This document shows, in pieces, positions 17,826-26,409 of a stretch of 64,000 nt of DNA (within the stretch, counting starts at the first letter, position 1; each line of letters opens with the position of its first letter). The position numbers and the translations under genes were made by a program. The DNA is from Sphingobacterium arenae. GTDB taxonomy: Bacteria; Bacteroidota; Bacteroidia; Sphingobacteriales; Sphingobacteriaceae. The notes under the pieces were generated by a model. The model saw only the letters and a program-made list of their open reading frames with translations, was not told where the DNA came from and did no database searches. The DNA lies in assembly GCF_014692505.1 (NCBI RefSeq), contig NZ_JACNYK010000002.1:124001-188000 (forward strand). Reading direction: 5' to 3'.

Positions 17826-18026
17826 AATGATTGCAGCTAATCTGAAAGAGATGCGAAAATAGCTATTTTACATCAATTTAGGTATAAAAGTTTTGAGAAT
17901 GGGCAATAAAATCTGTCTATCGAATGTTAAATGTCTAGGTACTAAAGTAAATTATTCGGGCGAATTGTTTCTTAAATGCACATTATTATTTACTTTCGCA
18001 TCATAATATTAGATTAAAAAGAGCGT

Positions 18027-18905
18027 ATGTCGACTTACGAAGAAGGTTCACCAAGAAAGAAAACAAAATCTGTTTATGTATCCACGGTTATCAGTATAGC
18101 CTTGGTATTACTGATGACAGGATTGTTAGGTTTGATTTTGGTACATGCTAAAAACCTATCCAAATATGTCAAGGAAAATATCGTCCTCAATATCATTGTA
18201 AATGACAACGTAAACGAAGGCGATGTATTGGCTATGCAAAAAGATCTCGAAAAGGATCCTTATGTTTTGCGTACAGAATATATTAGCAAGGAACTCGCTG
18301 CTAAAAATCTAAAAGAAGATCTGGGTGAGGATTTTGTAGAATATTTGGGACATAACCCCCTATTGCCGTCCATTGACGTATACCTAAAAGAACAGTATGC
18401 TAATACAGATAGTATACAGACTTTTATCCAAAAATCGGCAAAAAACAGCCGTGTAAAAGAAGTTGTATTTCAAGAATCACTCATTGATATGGTCAATAAA
18501 AATATCCGTATCATTGGAATTGTTGTGTTAGGATTCACCATTGTATTGTTAGTCATCGCCGTCGCGTTGATTAATAACACCATCCGTTTAGCTATCTACT
18601 CGCAAAGGTTTCTTATTAAGAGTATGCAGCTTATCGGTGCAACGAAGAACTTTATTCGAAAGCCTTATTTACTATATGGTATATTCCATGGTTTGTTGGG
18701 TGCTTTGATTGCCATTTTGTTATTAATATTTACTTTGCAATTTGCGCAAAAACAGATTCCAGATTTGGTGTTTTTACGTAATTGGTACGAGTTTGGTGCA
18801 ATATTCCTCATCGTAGTTGGTCTAGGCATTGTAATCTCTGGTTTCAGTACTTACTTCGCGGTAACAAAATATTTAAGAGCTAAATCACATAGCCTTTATA
18901 GATAA
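18027..18905 (+). CDS. ftsX: cell division protein FtsX
   Basis: A 292-residue FtsX-type ABC transporter permease. It has a first membrane helix (VSTVISIALVLLMTGLLGLILV), an extracytoplasmic domain with DNVNEGDVLAMQKDLEKDPYV and YLGHNPLLPSIDVYLKE, then three membrane helices, including the region RFLIKSMQLIGATKNFIRKPYL shown in part. With FtsE it couples ATP hydrolysis to activation of peptidoglycan hydrolases at the septum. ftsE is not in this window. It starts the usual ftsX-DUF3098-uppP-truB arrangement. A near-consensus -7 element TACTTTCG lies at 17991-17998. Confidence 0.95.
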   Translation: MSTYEEGSPRKKTKSVYVSTVISIALVLLMTGLLGLILVHAKNLSKYVKENIVLNIIVNDNVNEGDVLAMQKDLEKDPYVLRTEYISKELAAKNLKEDLGEDFVEYLGHNPLLPSIDVYLKEQYANTDSIQTFIQKSAKNSRVKEVVFQESLIDMVNKNIRIIGIVVLGFTIVLLVIAVALINNTIRLAIYSQRFLIKSMQLIGATKNFIRKPYLLYGIFHGLLGALIAILLLIFTLQFAQKQIPDLVFLRNWYEFGAIFLIVVGLGIVISGFSTYFAVTKYLRAKSHSLYR

Positions 18906-19015
18906 TGTGATTAAGTAATACACACTAAGTGGCGAGCGGGTCAAACTTTAAATGTATAAAAAGTGAACTATAAGGTGCAATCGTATTGGACCATTTAAAT
19001 CACCAAGAACGAAAT

Positions 19016-19258
19016 ATGTCGGAAAAAAAACAACATCATACTACACAGTCAAAATCGGGCTTTGTTTTTGAAAAAATAAACTATCAGCTGTTTGTTGCGA
19101 GTGCACTAGTGGTCATTCTGGGTTTCATCCTCATGATGGGTACAGAAGATATCTACAGCTTTACAAAAATAACGTTAGCTCCTTTCGTCGTTGTCCTCGG
19201 ATTCGCTTTAGGATTCGTGGCTATTTTATACAAATCCAAAAACAAAAAAAATAATTAA
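19016..19258 (+). CDS. DUF3098 small membrane protein
   Basis: An 80-residue protein with a charged N-terminus, the motif FVFEKINYQLFVASALVVIL and two transmembrane helices. This is the DUF3098 family, found in Bacteroidota between ftsX and uppP. Function unknown, probably linked to envelope or division. An in-frame TTG at 18986 could extend it by ten residues; the ATG at 19016 is preferred. Two nucleotides separate it from uppP. Confidence 0.88.
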   Translation: MSEKKQHHTTQSKSGFVFEKINYQLFVASALVVILGFILMMGTEDIYSFTKITLAPFVVVLGFALGFVAILYKSKNKKNN

Positions 19259-19260
19259 GG

Positions 19261-20055
19261 ATGACCTATTTTCAGGCGATTGTCTTGGCAATCATTGAAG
19301 GATTAACAGAATTTTTACCTGTTTCTTCGACAGGTCATATGATTATCGGGACCGCATTAATGGGGATGGAGCCTTCTCCTTTCGTCAAGCTATTCACCAT
19401 CGTTATTCAGCTTGGTACAATTCTTTCCGTTTTGGTTTTATACTACCGAAGGTTCTTTAAATCGCTAGACTTCTATTACAAGTTGATGGTAGCGGCTATT
19501 CCCGCTTCCATACTCGGCTTAATACTCAACGACTTTATCGACTCTCTTCTCGAAAGTCCATTGATGGTAGCGGTGATGTTGGTTATTGGTGGTGTTATCT
19601 TATTATTCGTAGACAAATGGTTTAACAGACCGCAAGTCGATAATTCAGACGATATTTCCTACAAACAAGCGTTCATTATCGGATGGTATCAATGTTTGGC
19701 ATTGATTCCGGGAACCTCACGTTCGGCGAGCACTATTGTTGGCGGCATGACGCAAAGCCTAACGCGTAAGGCCGCTGCCGAGTTTTCCTTTTTTCTAGCT
19801 ATTCCAATGATGGCAGGCGCTTCAGTTGTTAAACTTTATAAGTTTCTTAAAGAAGGGCATGTTTTTACAGGAGAAGAAATAAACCTCCTTATCGTTGGTA
19901 ACGTGATTGGTTTTGTTGTCGCAATTATCGCTATTAAAAGCTTTATTAGTGTATTAACAAAATACGGTTTTAAAGCGTTCGGATGGTATCGTATTATTGT
20001 AGGACTCGTAATTATTGGTTTATTATTGAGCGGACATAGCTTGGAAATTATATAA
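19261..20055 (+). CDS. uppP: undecaprenyl-diphosphatase
   Basis: A 264-residue BacA/UppP integral membrane phosphatase that recycles undecaprenyl diphosphate for cell wall and surface glycan synthesis. The two active-site motifs are clear: EGLTEFLPVSSTGHMII at the N-terminus (catalytic Glu and Ser/Thr/His) and LIPGTSRSASTIVGGM in the middle. About eight membrane helices follow the family pattern. Its stop codon is immediately followed by the truB ATG. Confidence 0.97.
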   Translation: MTYFQAIVLAIIEGLTEFLPVSSTGHMIIGTALMGMEPSPFVKLFTIVIQLGTILSVLVLYYRRFFKSLDFYYKLMVAAIPASILGLILNDFIDSLLESPLMVAVMLVIGGVILLFVDKWFNRPQVDNSDDISYKQAFIIGWYQCLALIPGTSRSASTIVGGMTQSLTRKAAAEFSFFLAIPMMAGASVVKLYKFLKEGHVFTGEEINLLIVGNVIGFVVAIIAIKSFISVLTKYGFKAFGWYRIIVGLVIIGLLLSGHSLEII

Positions 20056-20802
20056 ATGACAAACGTAGAAGAAACTGCCTCTTCCTTATTTGATTTTGCA
20101 GGAGGTGAGGTTCTATTGGTTGATAAACCTTTGGAGTGGACGAGTTTCGATGTGGTAGGGAAACTTCGCAATAGCATGAAACCCCAAAAGATTAAAGTGG
20201 GACATGCGGGCACGCTCGATCCCTTGGCAACCGGATTGCTGATTATCTGTACGGGTAAATTCACAAAAAGAATAGATTCTTTTCAGGCTGAAGATAAAGA
20301 GTATACGGGTGTTATTACATTAGGTGCAACCACACCCTCTTATGACTTGGAAACGGAGGTCGATCAAACGTTTGATTACACATCTATTACCGAAGCTGAA
20401 ATTTACGATACAGCACAACAACAATTTATCGGCGAGCTTGAACAATATCCACCGGCTCATTCGGCTATAAAAATAAAAGGTGAGCGCGTGTACGAAAAGG
20501 CTCGTCGTGGAGAAGAAGTAGAATTGAAGGCGCGACGCATTGTAGTTAACAGTTTCGAAATAGTAAAAATTGAAATACCACATGTGTATTTCAGAATCAC
20601 CTGTTCCAAAGGAACCTATATTCGCTCCATCGCGCATGATTTTGGAAAGGCGTTAGGAATCGGCGCACACCTTAGTCAGCTTAGGCGAACCAAAAGCGGC
20701 GATTTTCATGTTGAAAATGCTTGGAATTTGCAAGATTTGATCGAAAGAATTAAATTACACAAAACATCGTTTCAACAGCAACCAACAACGAATAATAAGT
20801 AG
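20056..20802 (+). CDS. truB: tRNA pseudouridine(55) synthase
   Basis: A 248-residue pseudouridine synthase that modifies U55 in the T-loop of tRNAs. The N-terminus has LLVDKPLEWTSFDVVGKL, and the catalytic Asp55 is in GHAGTLDPLATGLLI. Further family motifs are YPPAHSAIKIKGERVYEKAR and CSKGTYIRSIAHDFG. The protein lacks a long C-terminal PUA extension, as is usual for the phylum. It is the last gene of the ftsX operon and directly abuts uppP. Confidence 0.97.
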   Translation: MTNVEETASSLFDFAGGEVLLVDKPLEWTSFDVVGKLRNSMKPQKIKVGHAGTLDPLATGLLIICTGKFTKRIDSFQAEDKEYTGVITLGATTPSYDLETEVDQTFDYTSITEAEIYDTAQQQFIGELEQYPPAHSAIKIKGERVYEKARRGEEVELKARRIVVNSFEIVKIEIPHVYFRITCSKGTYIRSIAHDFGKALGIGAHLSQLRRTKSGDFHVENAWNLQDLIERIKLHKTSFQQQPTTNNK

Positions 20803-20807
20803 TGGTC

Positions 20808-20856
20808 CTTGCATGAGCTGCCTCCCAAACTACATGATTGATTCAACTCATGCAAG
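20808..20856. repeat. inverted repeat in the truB-ribF gap
   Basis: CTTGCATGAG (20808-20817) is repeated in exact reverse complement at 20847-20856 across 29 nt. No T-tract follows, so it is not a typical terminator. Role unknown. Confidence 0.55.
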
Positions 20857-20957
20857 CTGAATTATAATTAAAAAGGAAATTGTTTTAAAAAAAACAAACC
20901 GAGTGTAACGAGCTCATCTAGACAATGGAGGTTTAACACTCATAGATAACTATTTTA

Positions 20958-21941
20958 ATGAAAATATATAAAAGTTTAGATGAATTTGAACCATTATCGA
21001 ATGCTATCGTAACCATCGGTACATTCGACGGCGTGCATATAGGTCATCAAAAAATCTTATCCAAATTAAGGGAATGCGCTGCAGAAAGAGATGGTGAAAC
21101 GATCTTACTTACTTTTTTTCCACATCCTCGACTAATAATTAACCCAAACGATGATAACTTACGTCTTATCAACGATATAGAGGAAAAAACACATCGATTA
21201 GCGCTCTCTGGAATAGATCATTTAATCATTACGCCTTTTACACGGGATTTTTCCAATCAAACGGCGGAGGAGTACATTAGTAACGTCTTGGTTGGTCGGT
21301 TAGGCACCAAGCAGATTGTGATCGGCTATGACCACCATTTTGGCAAGGATAGACAAGGTTCCATCAAAGATTTGAAAGAGTTAGCAGAAATATATGATTA
21401 TACAGTTGAGCAGATCCCGGAACAGGATATCGAGGATGTTGCTGTGTCGTCGACCAAAATAAGAGAATCCTTAATCAAAGGGGATATTGAAACAGCCAAT
21501 AAATATCTCGGCTATCCATTTGAATTGACGGGGACAGTAGTCCGTGGAGATCAAATAGGACGGGAAATAGGGTTCCCTACTGCTAATCTCAATGTACATG
21601 AAACACATAAGCTCATACCTGCGTATGGTATATATGCTGTTGAGGTAGAAATATATTCAAACTTGTCCACCGTCCATACAGGAGAATACGTCGCCCCACA
21701 GCCCGACCGTATAGCCAAAGGAATGGCTTATATTGGTACCCGACCGACAGTAGATGGCATGAACCGAAAAATAGAAATTAATTTGCTGGATTTTACGGAT
21801 GATATCTATTCAACAACATTACGGGTCAAGTTTCTAAAATTTATTCGACACGACCAATGGTTTGATTCGTTAGACGCGATGCGAAGCCAGATCAAGAAAG
21901 ACGAAAAGAATATTCGGGAATACTTCGGTATAGCAAATTAA
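20958..21941 (+). CDS. ribF: bifunctional riboflavin kinase/FAD synthetase
   Basis: A 327-residue two-domain enzyme making FMN and FAD. The N-terminal adenylyltransferase domain has VTIGTFDGVHIGHQKIL (HIGH-like) and DHHFGKDRQGS, with a VSSTKIRESL motif. The C-terminal riboflavin kinase domain starts near residue 187 with TGTVVRGDQIGREIGFPTAN and contains GMAYIGTRPTVDG and a late EINLLDF. Length is slightly above average. The region between truB and this gene (about 155 nt) shows no FMN riboswitch. It overlaps the convergent ispE stop by 4 nt. Confidence 0.97.
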   Translation: MKIYKSLDEFEPLSNAIVTIGTFDGVHIGHQKILSKLRECAAERDGETILLTFFPHPRLIINPNDDNLRLINDIEEKTHRLALSGIDHLIITPFTRDFSNQTAEEYISNVLVGRLGTKQIVIGYDHHFGKDRQGSIKDLKELAEIYDYTVEQIPEQDIEDVAVSSTKIRESLIKGDIETANKYLGYPFELTGTVVRGDQIGREIGFPTANLNVHETHKLIPAYGIYAVEVEIYSNLSTVHTGEYVAPQPDRIAKGMAYIGTRPTVDGMNRKIEINLLDFTDDIYSTTLRVKFLKFIRHDQWFDSLDAMRSQIKKDEKNIREYFGIAN

Positions 21942-22753
21942 ATCTCTATTGGATAAAAGACTTGACCGAGGTTATTTAGGTCTGTTAAATCAACAGGTTT
22001 TTGAAATATGCCAAATACCGCCGAGCCGGAGCCTGACATAGAAGCATAGATAGCCCCTTGGGCATATAGGGCCAATTTGATATCTTTCACAACTGGATGC
22101 TTTTCGACAACAAGTTCTTCAAAATCGTTTTTAACATAGAATTTCCAATCTTGTATAGGAAGTTGCAACACATCTCTCAAATCTTCCTCAGCAGCACGAG
22201 GCGTGATGCTTTGATAGGCCTCCGCGGTGGCGATATTTACCGCTGGTTTAACGAGTACTAAAAATTTATCCGATAGATCGAGCGAAACAGAAGATAAATC
22301 CGTTCCGATCCCTTGGGCATATAGCGGTTTGTTTTGAATAAAAAAAGGACAATCTGCTCCCAATTTGGCAGCCTCTTCTTCCAGCTGTAGATCAGAGAGT
22401 CCAATACCAAATTTTTCATTCAGCATTTTCAACACAAATGCGCCATCTGACGAGCCTCCCCCTAATCCCGCTCCATAGGGAATCTGTTTATGTAAATGGA
22501 TATGTACCGATGGTAAACTAACTCTTTCGTCTAATAACCGGTAAGCCCTTAAACATAGATTATTATCCGCTGCCGGCAAATGCATTCCTGTAATTTCCAA
22601 CGTCGTTTTCGCAGTAGATTCTTTCGTTGTGATTTCTATAATATCATATAATGGAAAAGGATAAAATACCGATTCCAACAGATGATAACCGTCCGCACGC
22701 TTGTCGACGATATTCAGTCCTATATTGATTTTAGCATTTGCAAATGAAATCAT
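21938..22753 (-). CDS. ispE: 4-diphosphocytidyl-2-C-methyl-D-erythritol kinase
   Basis: A 271-residue GHMP kinase of the non-mevalonate isoprenoid pathway. The N-terminus has FANAKINIGLNIVDKRADGYH, where the lysine and the DGYH segment are family signatures. The ATP-binding motif is PYGAGLGGGSSDGAFVL and the third motif is ASMSGSGSAVFGIF. It is convergent to ribF with a 4-nt overlap at the stops. Confidence 0.96.
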   Translation of the reverse strand: MISFANAKINIGLNIVDKRADGYHLLESVFYPFPLYDIIEITTKESTAKTTLEITGMHLPAADNNLCLRAYRLLDERVSLPSVHIHLHKQIPYGAGLGGGSSDGAFVLKMLNEKFGIGLSDLQLEEEAAKLGADCPFFIQNKPLYAQGIGTDLSSVSLDLSDKFLVLVKPAVNIATAEAYQSITPRAAEEDLRDVLQLPIQDWKFYVKNDFEELVVEKHPVVKDIKLALYAQGAIYASMSGSGSAVFGIFQKPVDLTDLNNLGQVFYPIEI

Positions 22754-22818
22754 AATGCAATATTACTTAACTTTCGTTATAAAATATAACGTAGTTTAAG
22801 AATAAAGGAACGATGTCA

Positions 22819-23055
22819 TTAATCAATTTTTTCATCTTCTTTTTCCCCGTGAAAAAGAAGCAAAAACCTCGTCGCTTCAGATATTTGAGATAATGGATAG
22901 TACGAAGGATGAGTTTCTACATACTCAAACATCTGGATGCGACAATTAAAGTTAAGGAGGGAATCATGCAATAGCACTCCCCCTTTTTTAACCTCTAATG
23001 CCACATATAAACTATTCTCGATGCGGGGAAAGTCCCGGGTAGTGGGACGCATCAA
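22819..23055 (-). CDS. doubtful small ORF, 78 aa
   Basis: An open frame starting MMRPTTRDFPRIENSLY and ending FLLLFHGEKEDEKID. No family is recognised. Its 3' end overlaps a perfect hairpin at 22836-22860, and the composition resembles translated noncoding repeats, so it may not be a gene. The 529-bp stretch 22754-23282 otherwise holds two hairpins, a 12-bp direct repeat CATCAAAATTTT (23050 and 23099 region), and presumably the promoter of the downstream regulator. Confidence 0.25.
   Translation of the reverse strand: MMRPTTRDFPRIENSLYVALEVKKGGVLLHDSLLNFNCRIQMFEYVETHPSYYPLSQISEATRFLLLFHGEKEDEKID
22836..22860. repeat. perfect hairpin (10-bp arms)
   Basis: CTTCTTTTTC at 22836-22845 and its complement at 22851-22860 around the loop CCCGT. 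It lies downstream of ispE transcription only in the antisense direction and inside the doubtful ORF. May be half of a small repeat element together with 23129-23156. Confidence 0.55.
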
Positions 23056-23128
23056 AATTTTGAAATATGTAGAAATATTATAGATGCACTATCTATCCCA
23101 TCAAAATTTTAAAGTGTCGATTTTTTTG

Positions 23129-23156
23129 TTTACTTTTTTTAGGTAAAAAAAGTAAA
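23129..23156. repeat. perfect hairpin (13-bp arms)
   Basis: TTTACTTTTTTTA at 23129-23141 and its exact complement at 23144-23156 with a GG loop. It lies about 125 bp before the PUL regulator gene. Could be a terminator-like or repeat structure. Confidence 0.6.
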
Positions 23157-23282
23157 AGCCATGTCGCGGTTTGAGCGACACAAAAATATTAATCGTTCGT
23201 TAAACCTTAACAACGAAGGTTTCAAGAAGCTTTTGCTAGAAAGCGCTTGAGTTTGTAACTTGCAGCATTCGAAAGGCATTGT

Positions 23283-26135
23283 ATGGTGATTCGCACGATA
23301 AGTTTATTGTTTTCTTTACTCGTAGGCATTTGTTGCTATGGACAATCCATTTCGTCTATTGGAAGCCCGTATGTCCAGAATTATACCAAGTCACAATATA
23401 AGGCAGGAAACCAAAACTGGAGTATTGATCAGGGGGCGGACGGCGTCATATATGCGGCAAATAGTGACGGTTTAATGGTATACGATGGCGCATATTGGGA
23501 GATATATCCCTTAAAAAATAAAACGGGCGCACGCAGCGTACGAGTGGGACGGGACGAAAAGATATATGCGGGGGGTAAAGAAGAGTTTGGTTTTTTCGAA
23601 AAGAGGAAAGGTAAACTTCATTATCACTCCCTAACACACCTCGTCGAACCTGAGATCATCCAAAACGATGAAATATGGAAAATTCTCTTCACAGGTGATT
23701 CGGTTATTTTTCAATCGTTTTCCAAGTTTTATCTTCTACATCACGATAAAATAACAACACATTATGGAAATGGCGAACCATTCCTCTTTGCGCATCAAGC
23801 CAGAGAGCGTATATGGCTGGAAAAGATTCCCAGCGGATTAAGTATTTGGGGACGTAATGGTTTTATACCATTAGAGACACGACTGACCAACGTATTGGTG
23901 CTTCTCCCTTTTAACGAAAATGAAACATTAGTTGGAACAGCAAAAGATGGTCTCTTTTTGTTGAATGATAATGGGAAGGCCGCCCCATGGAACACGAATC
24001 CCCTATTAAATGAAATTCTTAAAGAAGCCCAAATAAACAATGGCATTCAAATAGACAATAATACATTCGCGCTCGGGACCATAAAGAACGGTATCCTCAT
24101 CGTCGATAAAACCGGAACAATACGCCAACATATTCACAAGCGAAATGGCCTCCAAAATAATACTGTACTCAGCATGGTATTGGACAAACAAGGTAATATA
24201 TGGGCAGGTTTGGATAATGGTATCGATCGTATTGAAATTAGCTCGCCATTTTATTACTACAAAGATATTTTTGGGGAGCTAGGCACAGTATATGCCATCA
24301 AGGTATTTCAAGATAAAATATATCTCGGAACGAATCAAGGTCTATTTTATAGCCACTGGGAAGCAGACAGCTATACCCAGCAACTTCAATTTCGGTTCAT
24401 CCCGCATTCACAAGGACAAGTCTGGTCATTAGAGATATTCAATAATCAACTTATCTGTGGACACAACGATGGTACTTTTATAGTTCAAGGCAATCGGATG
24501 GAGCGAATATCAACGTGGACAGGTGGTTGGCAAAATATCCAACTTAGACCAAACGCGCCGTTTTTCATACAGGGTAATTACACGGGGCTAGCTTTATTTG
24601 AAGACCGCCAAGGATGGCAATTAAATCATAAATTTGACGAACCGAAACAAGCCGTTCTTCAGCTTTATCCTTGGGAGAATATGACCTTCTGGGCGGTTTT
24701 TAACAACAGTATTCAACTGGTAGAACTATCGACGGAAGATCCGTCGATCAAAACGCTAAAAACTTTCTCATTCGCGGAGGATTTTCCCAAGATCCAACGT
24801 GTTACGCCTACCAACATCCGAGGCAATACGGTTTTTGCGACCGATAAAGGCTTTTTCACGTACGACAGGGTATTGGCCAAGTTCGTTGCATATGACGACT
24901 TAAATAAATCGCTCGGTTCTTTTGCTCATTCCTCCGGCATTAGGGAGCGTGACAATACCACTTACATTTTCATCAACGACGGACGTTTTGCGTTAGTCGA
25001 GTGGAAAGAAAACACAATCCGTATTGATTCTGCAACATTTAATGTATTAGAAAACACGGTTATGAAAAACTACGAAAATGTCGAGTTTGCAGCAGATCGG
25101 TTTCTTTTTGCACTAGATAATGGCTTTGTTGCCTATAACCCAGATTTCAGTCATAGTATACCTATTGAAAGTCCGGTCATAAAGGGAATACAAGATATTT
25201 CGGTGACGAGCAATGATTCCATTCGCTATCTCGAAGTGGATAAGCCCTTTTCATACAATCATAACAATATACGCGTCTTATTTTCCTCCCCCTGGTATTC
25301 CAGTACACCGCTCAAATACCAATACCAACTAGAGGGACACCATAATAAGTGGTCTAGTCCGTCGGAAATACCCTATATTGATTTCACAAATCTTTCGTGG
25401 GGAACTTACACGTTTAAGATTAGGGCAATTTCCACCAACGGACAAATTTCAGAAGTCAGCCAAATTATATTCACCATTGCTCCCCCATTTTATCTCCAAT
25501 GGCCAGCTCTTCTTCTATATCTCATTATTTTGGTATTGGTCATTATGATGATCCGACAACGTATTATTGAGAAAATAAAACAAGACAAGCTTCAATTAAG
25601 ACAGAAACTTCGTCGTCGCCAGGAGGAGTTGTTACGCCGTGAAGCCGAACAAAATGAAAAGAAGCTCATGCAGCTAAAAAATGAACAGCTGGAGCAGGCA
25701 TTAACCCAAAAAAGCCGGGAACTTACTAGTGTAGCGACTAATATCGTCTACAAAAACGAGTTATTGAGCAATTTGCAGGAAGAGCTTTTCAACGTTAAGG
25801 ACAGAGCAGGCAATAAGCTATCTGCCGACCAGTTGCAAAAAATAAACAAACTGATGGACAACGCCCGGAGTGATGAACGAGATTGGGACATATTTGAAAA
25901 GAGTTTTAACGAGTCGCACGAAAATTTCTTCAAGAAATTGAAATCCGACTATCCAAGCTTGTCTCCAAATGATCTTAAACTGTGTGCCTACCTGCGCTTG
26001 AATATGTCGAGTAAAGATATTGCTTCCCTATTAAATATCACCACACGTGGTGTGGAGGTGCGTCGCTACCGCTTACGTAAGAAATTCAATCTGCCGACCG
26101 AGAAAAACCTTAGTGAATTTCTGTTAGAACGTTAA
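23283..26135 (+). CDS. PUL sensor/regulator: beta-propeller ligand sensor, Y_Y_Y domain, LuxR-type HTH
   Basis: A 950-residue one-component membrane regulator. It has a signal peptide (RTISLLFSLLVGICCYG), a periplasmic region of beta-propeller Reg_prop-like repeats (for example DGLMVYDG and QGNIWAGLDNGIDRIEIS), and a triple-tyrosine domain (about 640-735; YQYQLEGHHNKWSSPSEIPY). A single membrane helix (about 739-760; LLLYLIILVLVIMMI), a coiled coil (about 762-840) and a C-terminal LuxR-type HTH (about 893-940; LSPNDLKLCAYLRLNMSSKD) follow. There is no kinase or receiver domain, unlike hybrid two-component PUL regulators. Placed 274 bp upstream of susC in the same direction, it probably senses a glucan fragment in the periplasm and controls the PUL. 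How the signal reaches DNA while membrane-bound is not known. Confidence 0.9.
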   Translation: MVIRTISLLFSLLVGICCYGQSISSIGSPYVQNYTKSQYKAGNQNWSIDQGADGVIYAANSDGLMVYDGAYWEIYPLKNKTGARSVRVGRDEKIYAGGKEEFGFFEKRKGKLHYHSLTHLVEPEIIQNDEIWKILFTGDSVIFQSFSKFYLLHHDKITTHYGNGEPFLFAHQARERIWLEKIPSGLSIWGRNGFIPLETRLTNVLVLLPFNENETLVGTAKDGLFLLNDNGKAAPWNTNPLLNEILKEAQINNGIQIDNNTFALGTIKNGILIVDKTGTIRQHIHKRNGLQNNTVLSMVLDKQGNIWAGLDNGIDRIEISSPFYYYKDIFGELGTVYAIKVFQDKIYLGTNQGLFYSHWEADSYTQQLQFRFIPHSQGQVWSLEIFNNQLICGHNDGTFIVQGNRMERISTWTGGWQNIQLRPNAPFFIQGNYTGLALFEDRQGWQLNHKFDEPKQAVLQLYPWENMTFWAVFNNSIQLVELSTEDPSIKTLKTFSFAEDFPKIQRVTPTNIRGNTVFATDKGFFTYDRVLAKFVAYDDLNKSLGSFAHSSGIRERDNTTYIFINDGRFALVEWKENTIRIDSATFNVLENTVMKNYENVEFAADRFLFALDNGFVAYNPDFSHSIPIESPVIKGIQDISVTSNDSIRYLEVDKPFSYNHNNIRVLFSSPWYSSTPLKYQYQLEGHHNKWSSPSEIPYIDFTNLSWGTYTFKIRAISTNGQISEVSQIIFTIAPPFYLQWPALLLYLIILVLVIMMIRQRIIEKIKQDKLQLRQKLRRRQEELLRREAEQNEKKLMQLKNEQLEQALTQKSRELTSVATNIVYKNELLSNLQEELFNVKDRAGNKLSADQLQKINKLMDNARSDERDWDIFEKSFNESHENFFKKLKSDYPSLSPNDLKLCAYLRLNMSSKDIASLLNITTRGVEVRRYRLRKKFNLPTEKNLSEFLLER

Positions 26136-26330
26136 AACACTACATCAAAACTACTACATTCCAATAGTGTACATTTAACACGAACCAATACAATCTGTGC
26201 AAGCCATAAAATGCCACAAACCACTATTAACGAATGAACTACACAAACAAAACACAACGATATTAGCAGGATTTTACACATAGAGTAGTAATGTATAGGG
26301 CGATAATTTCCACTTAAAACCAATACATCA

Positions 26331-26383
26331 CATCTTTGTTATCATTATAAACACGGTGTTACAATAACCCGTTATTGTGTCAC
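26331..26383 (+). promoter_or_regulatory. susC upstream region: -7 element and leader dyad
   Basis: CATCTTTG (26331-26338) is one base off TAnnTTTG. Downstream, 26356-26383 forms a dyad: GTG, two bases, ACAATAA, loop CCCG, TTATTGT, two bases, CAC. It would be in the 5' leader of susC as RNA hairpin, or be an operator for the adjacent regulator. The rest of 26136-26409 shows nothing else recognisable. Confidence 0.5.
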
Positions 26384-26409
26384 GATTATAAACATAACAA
26401 ACTAATTCT

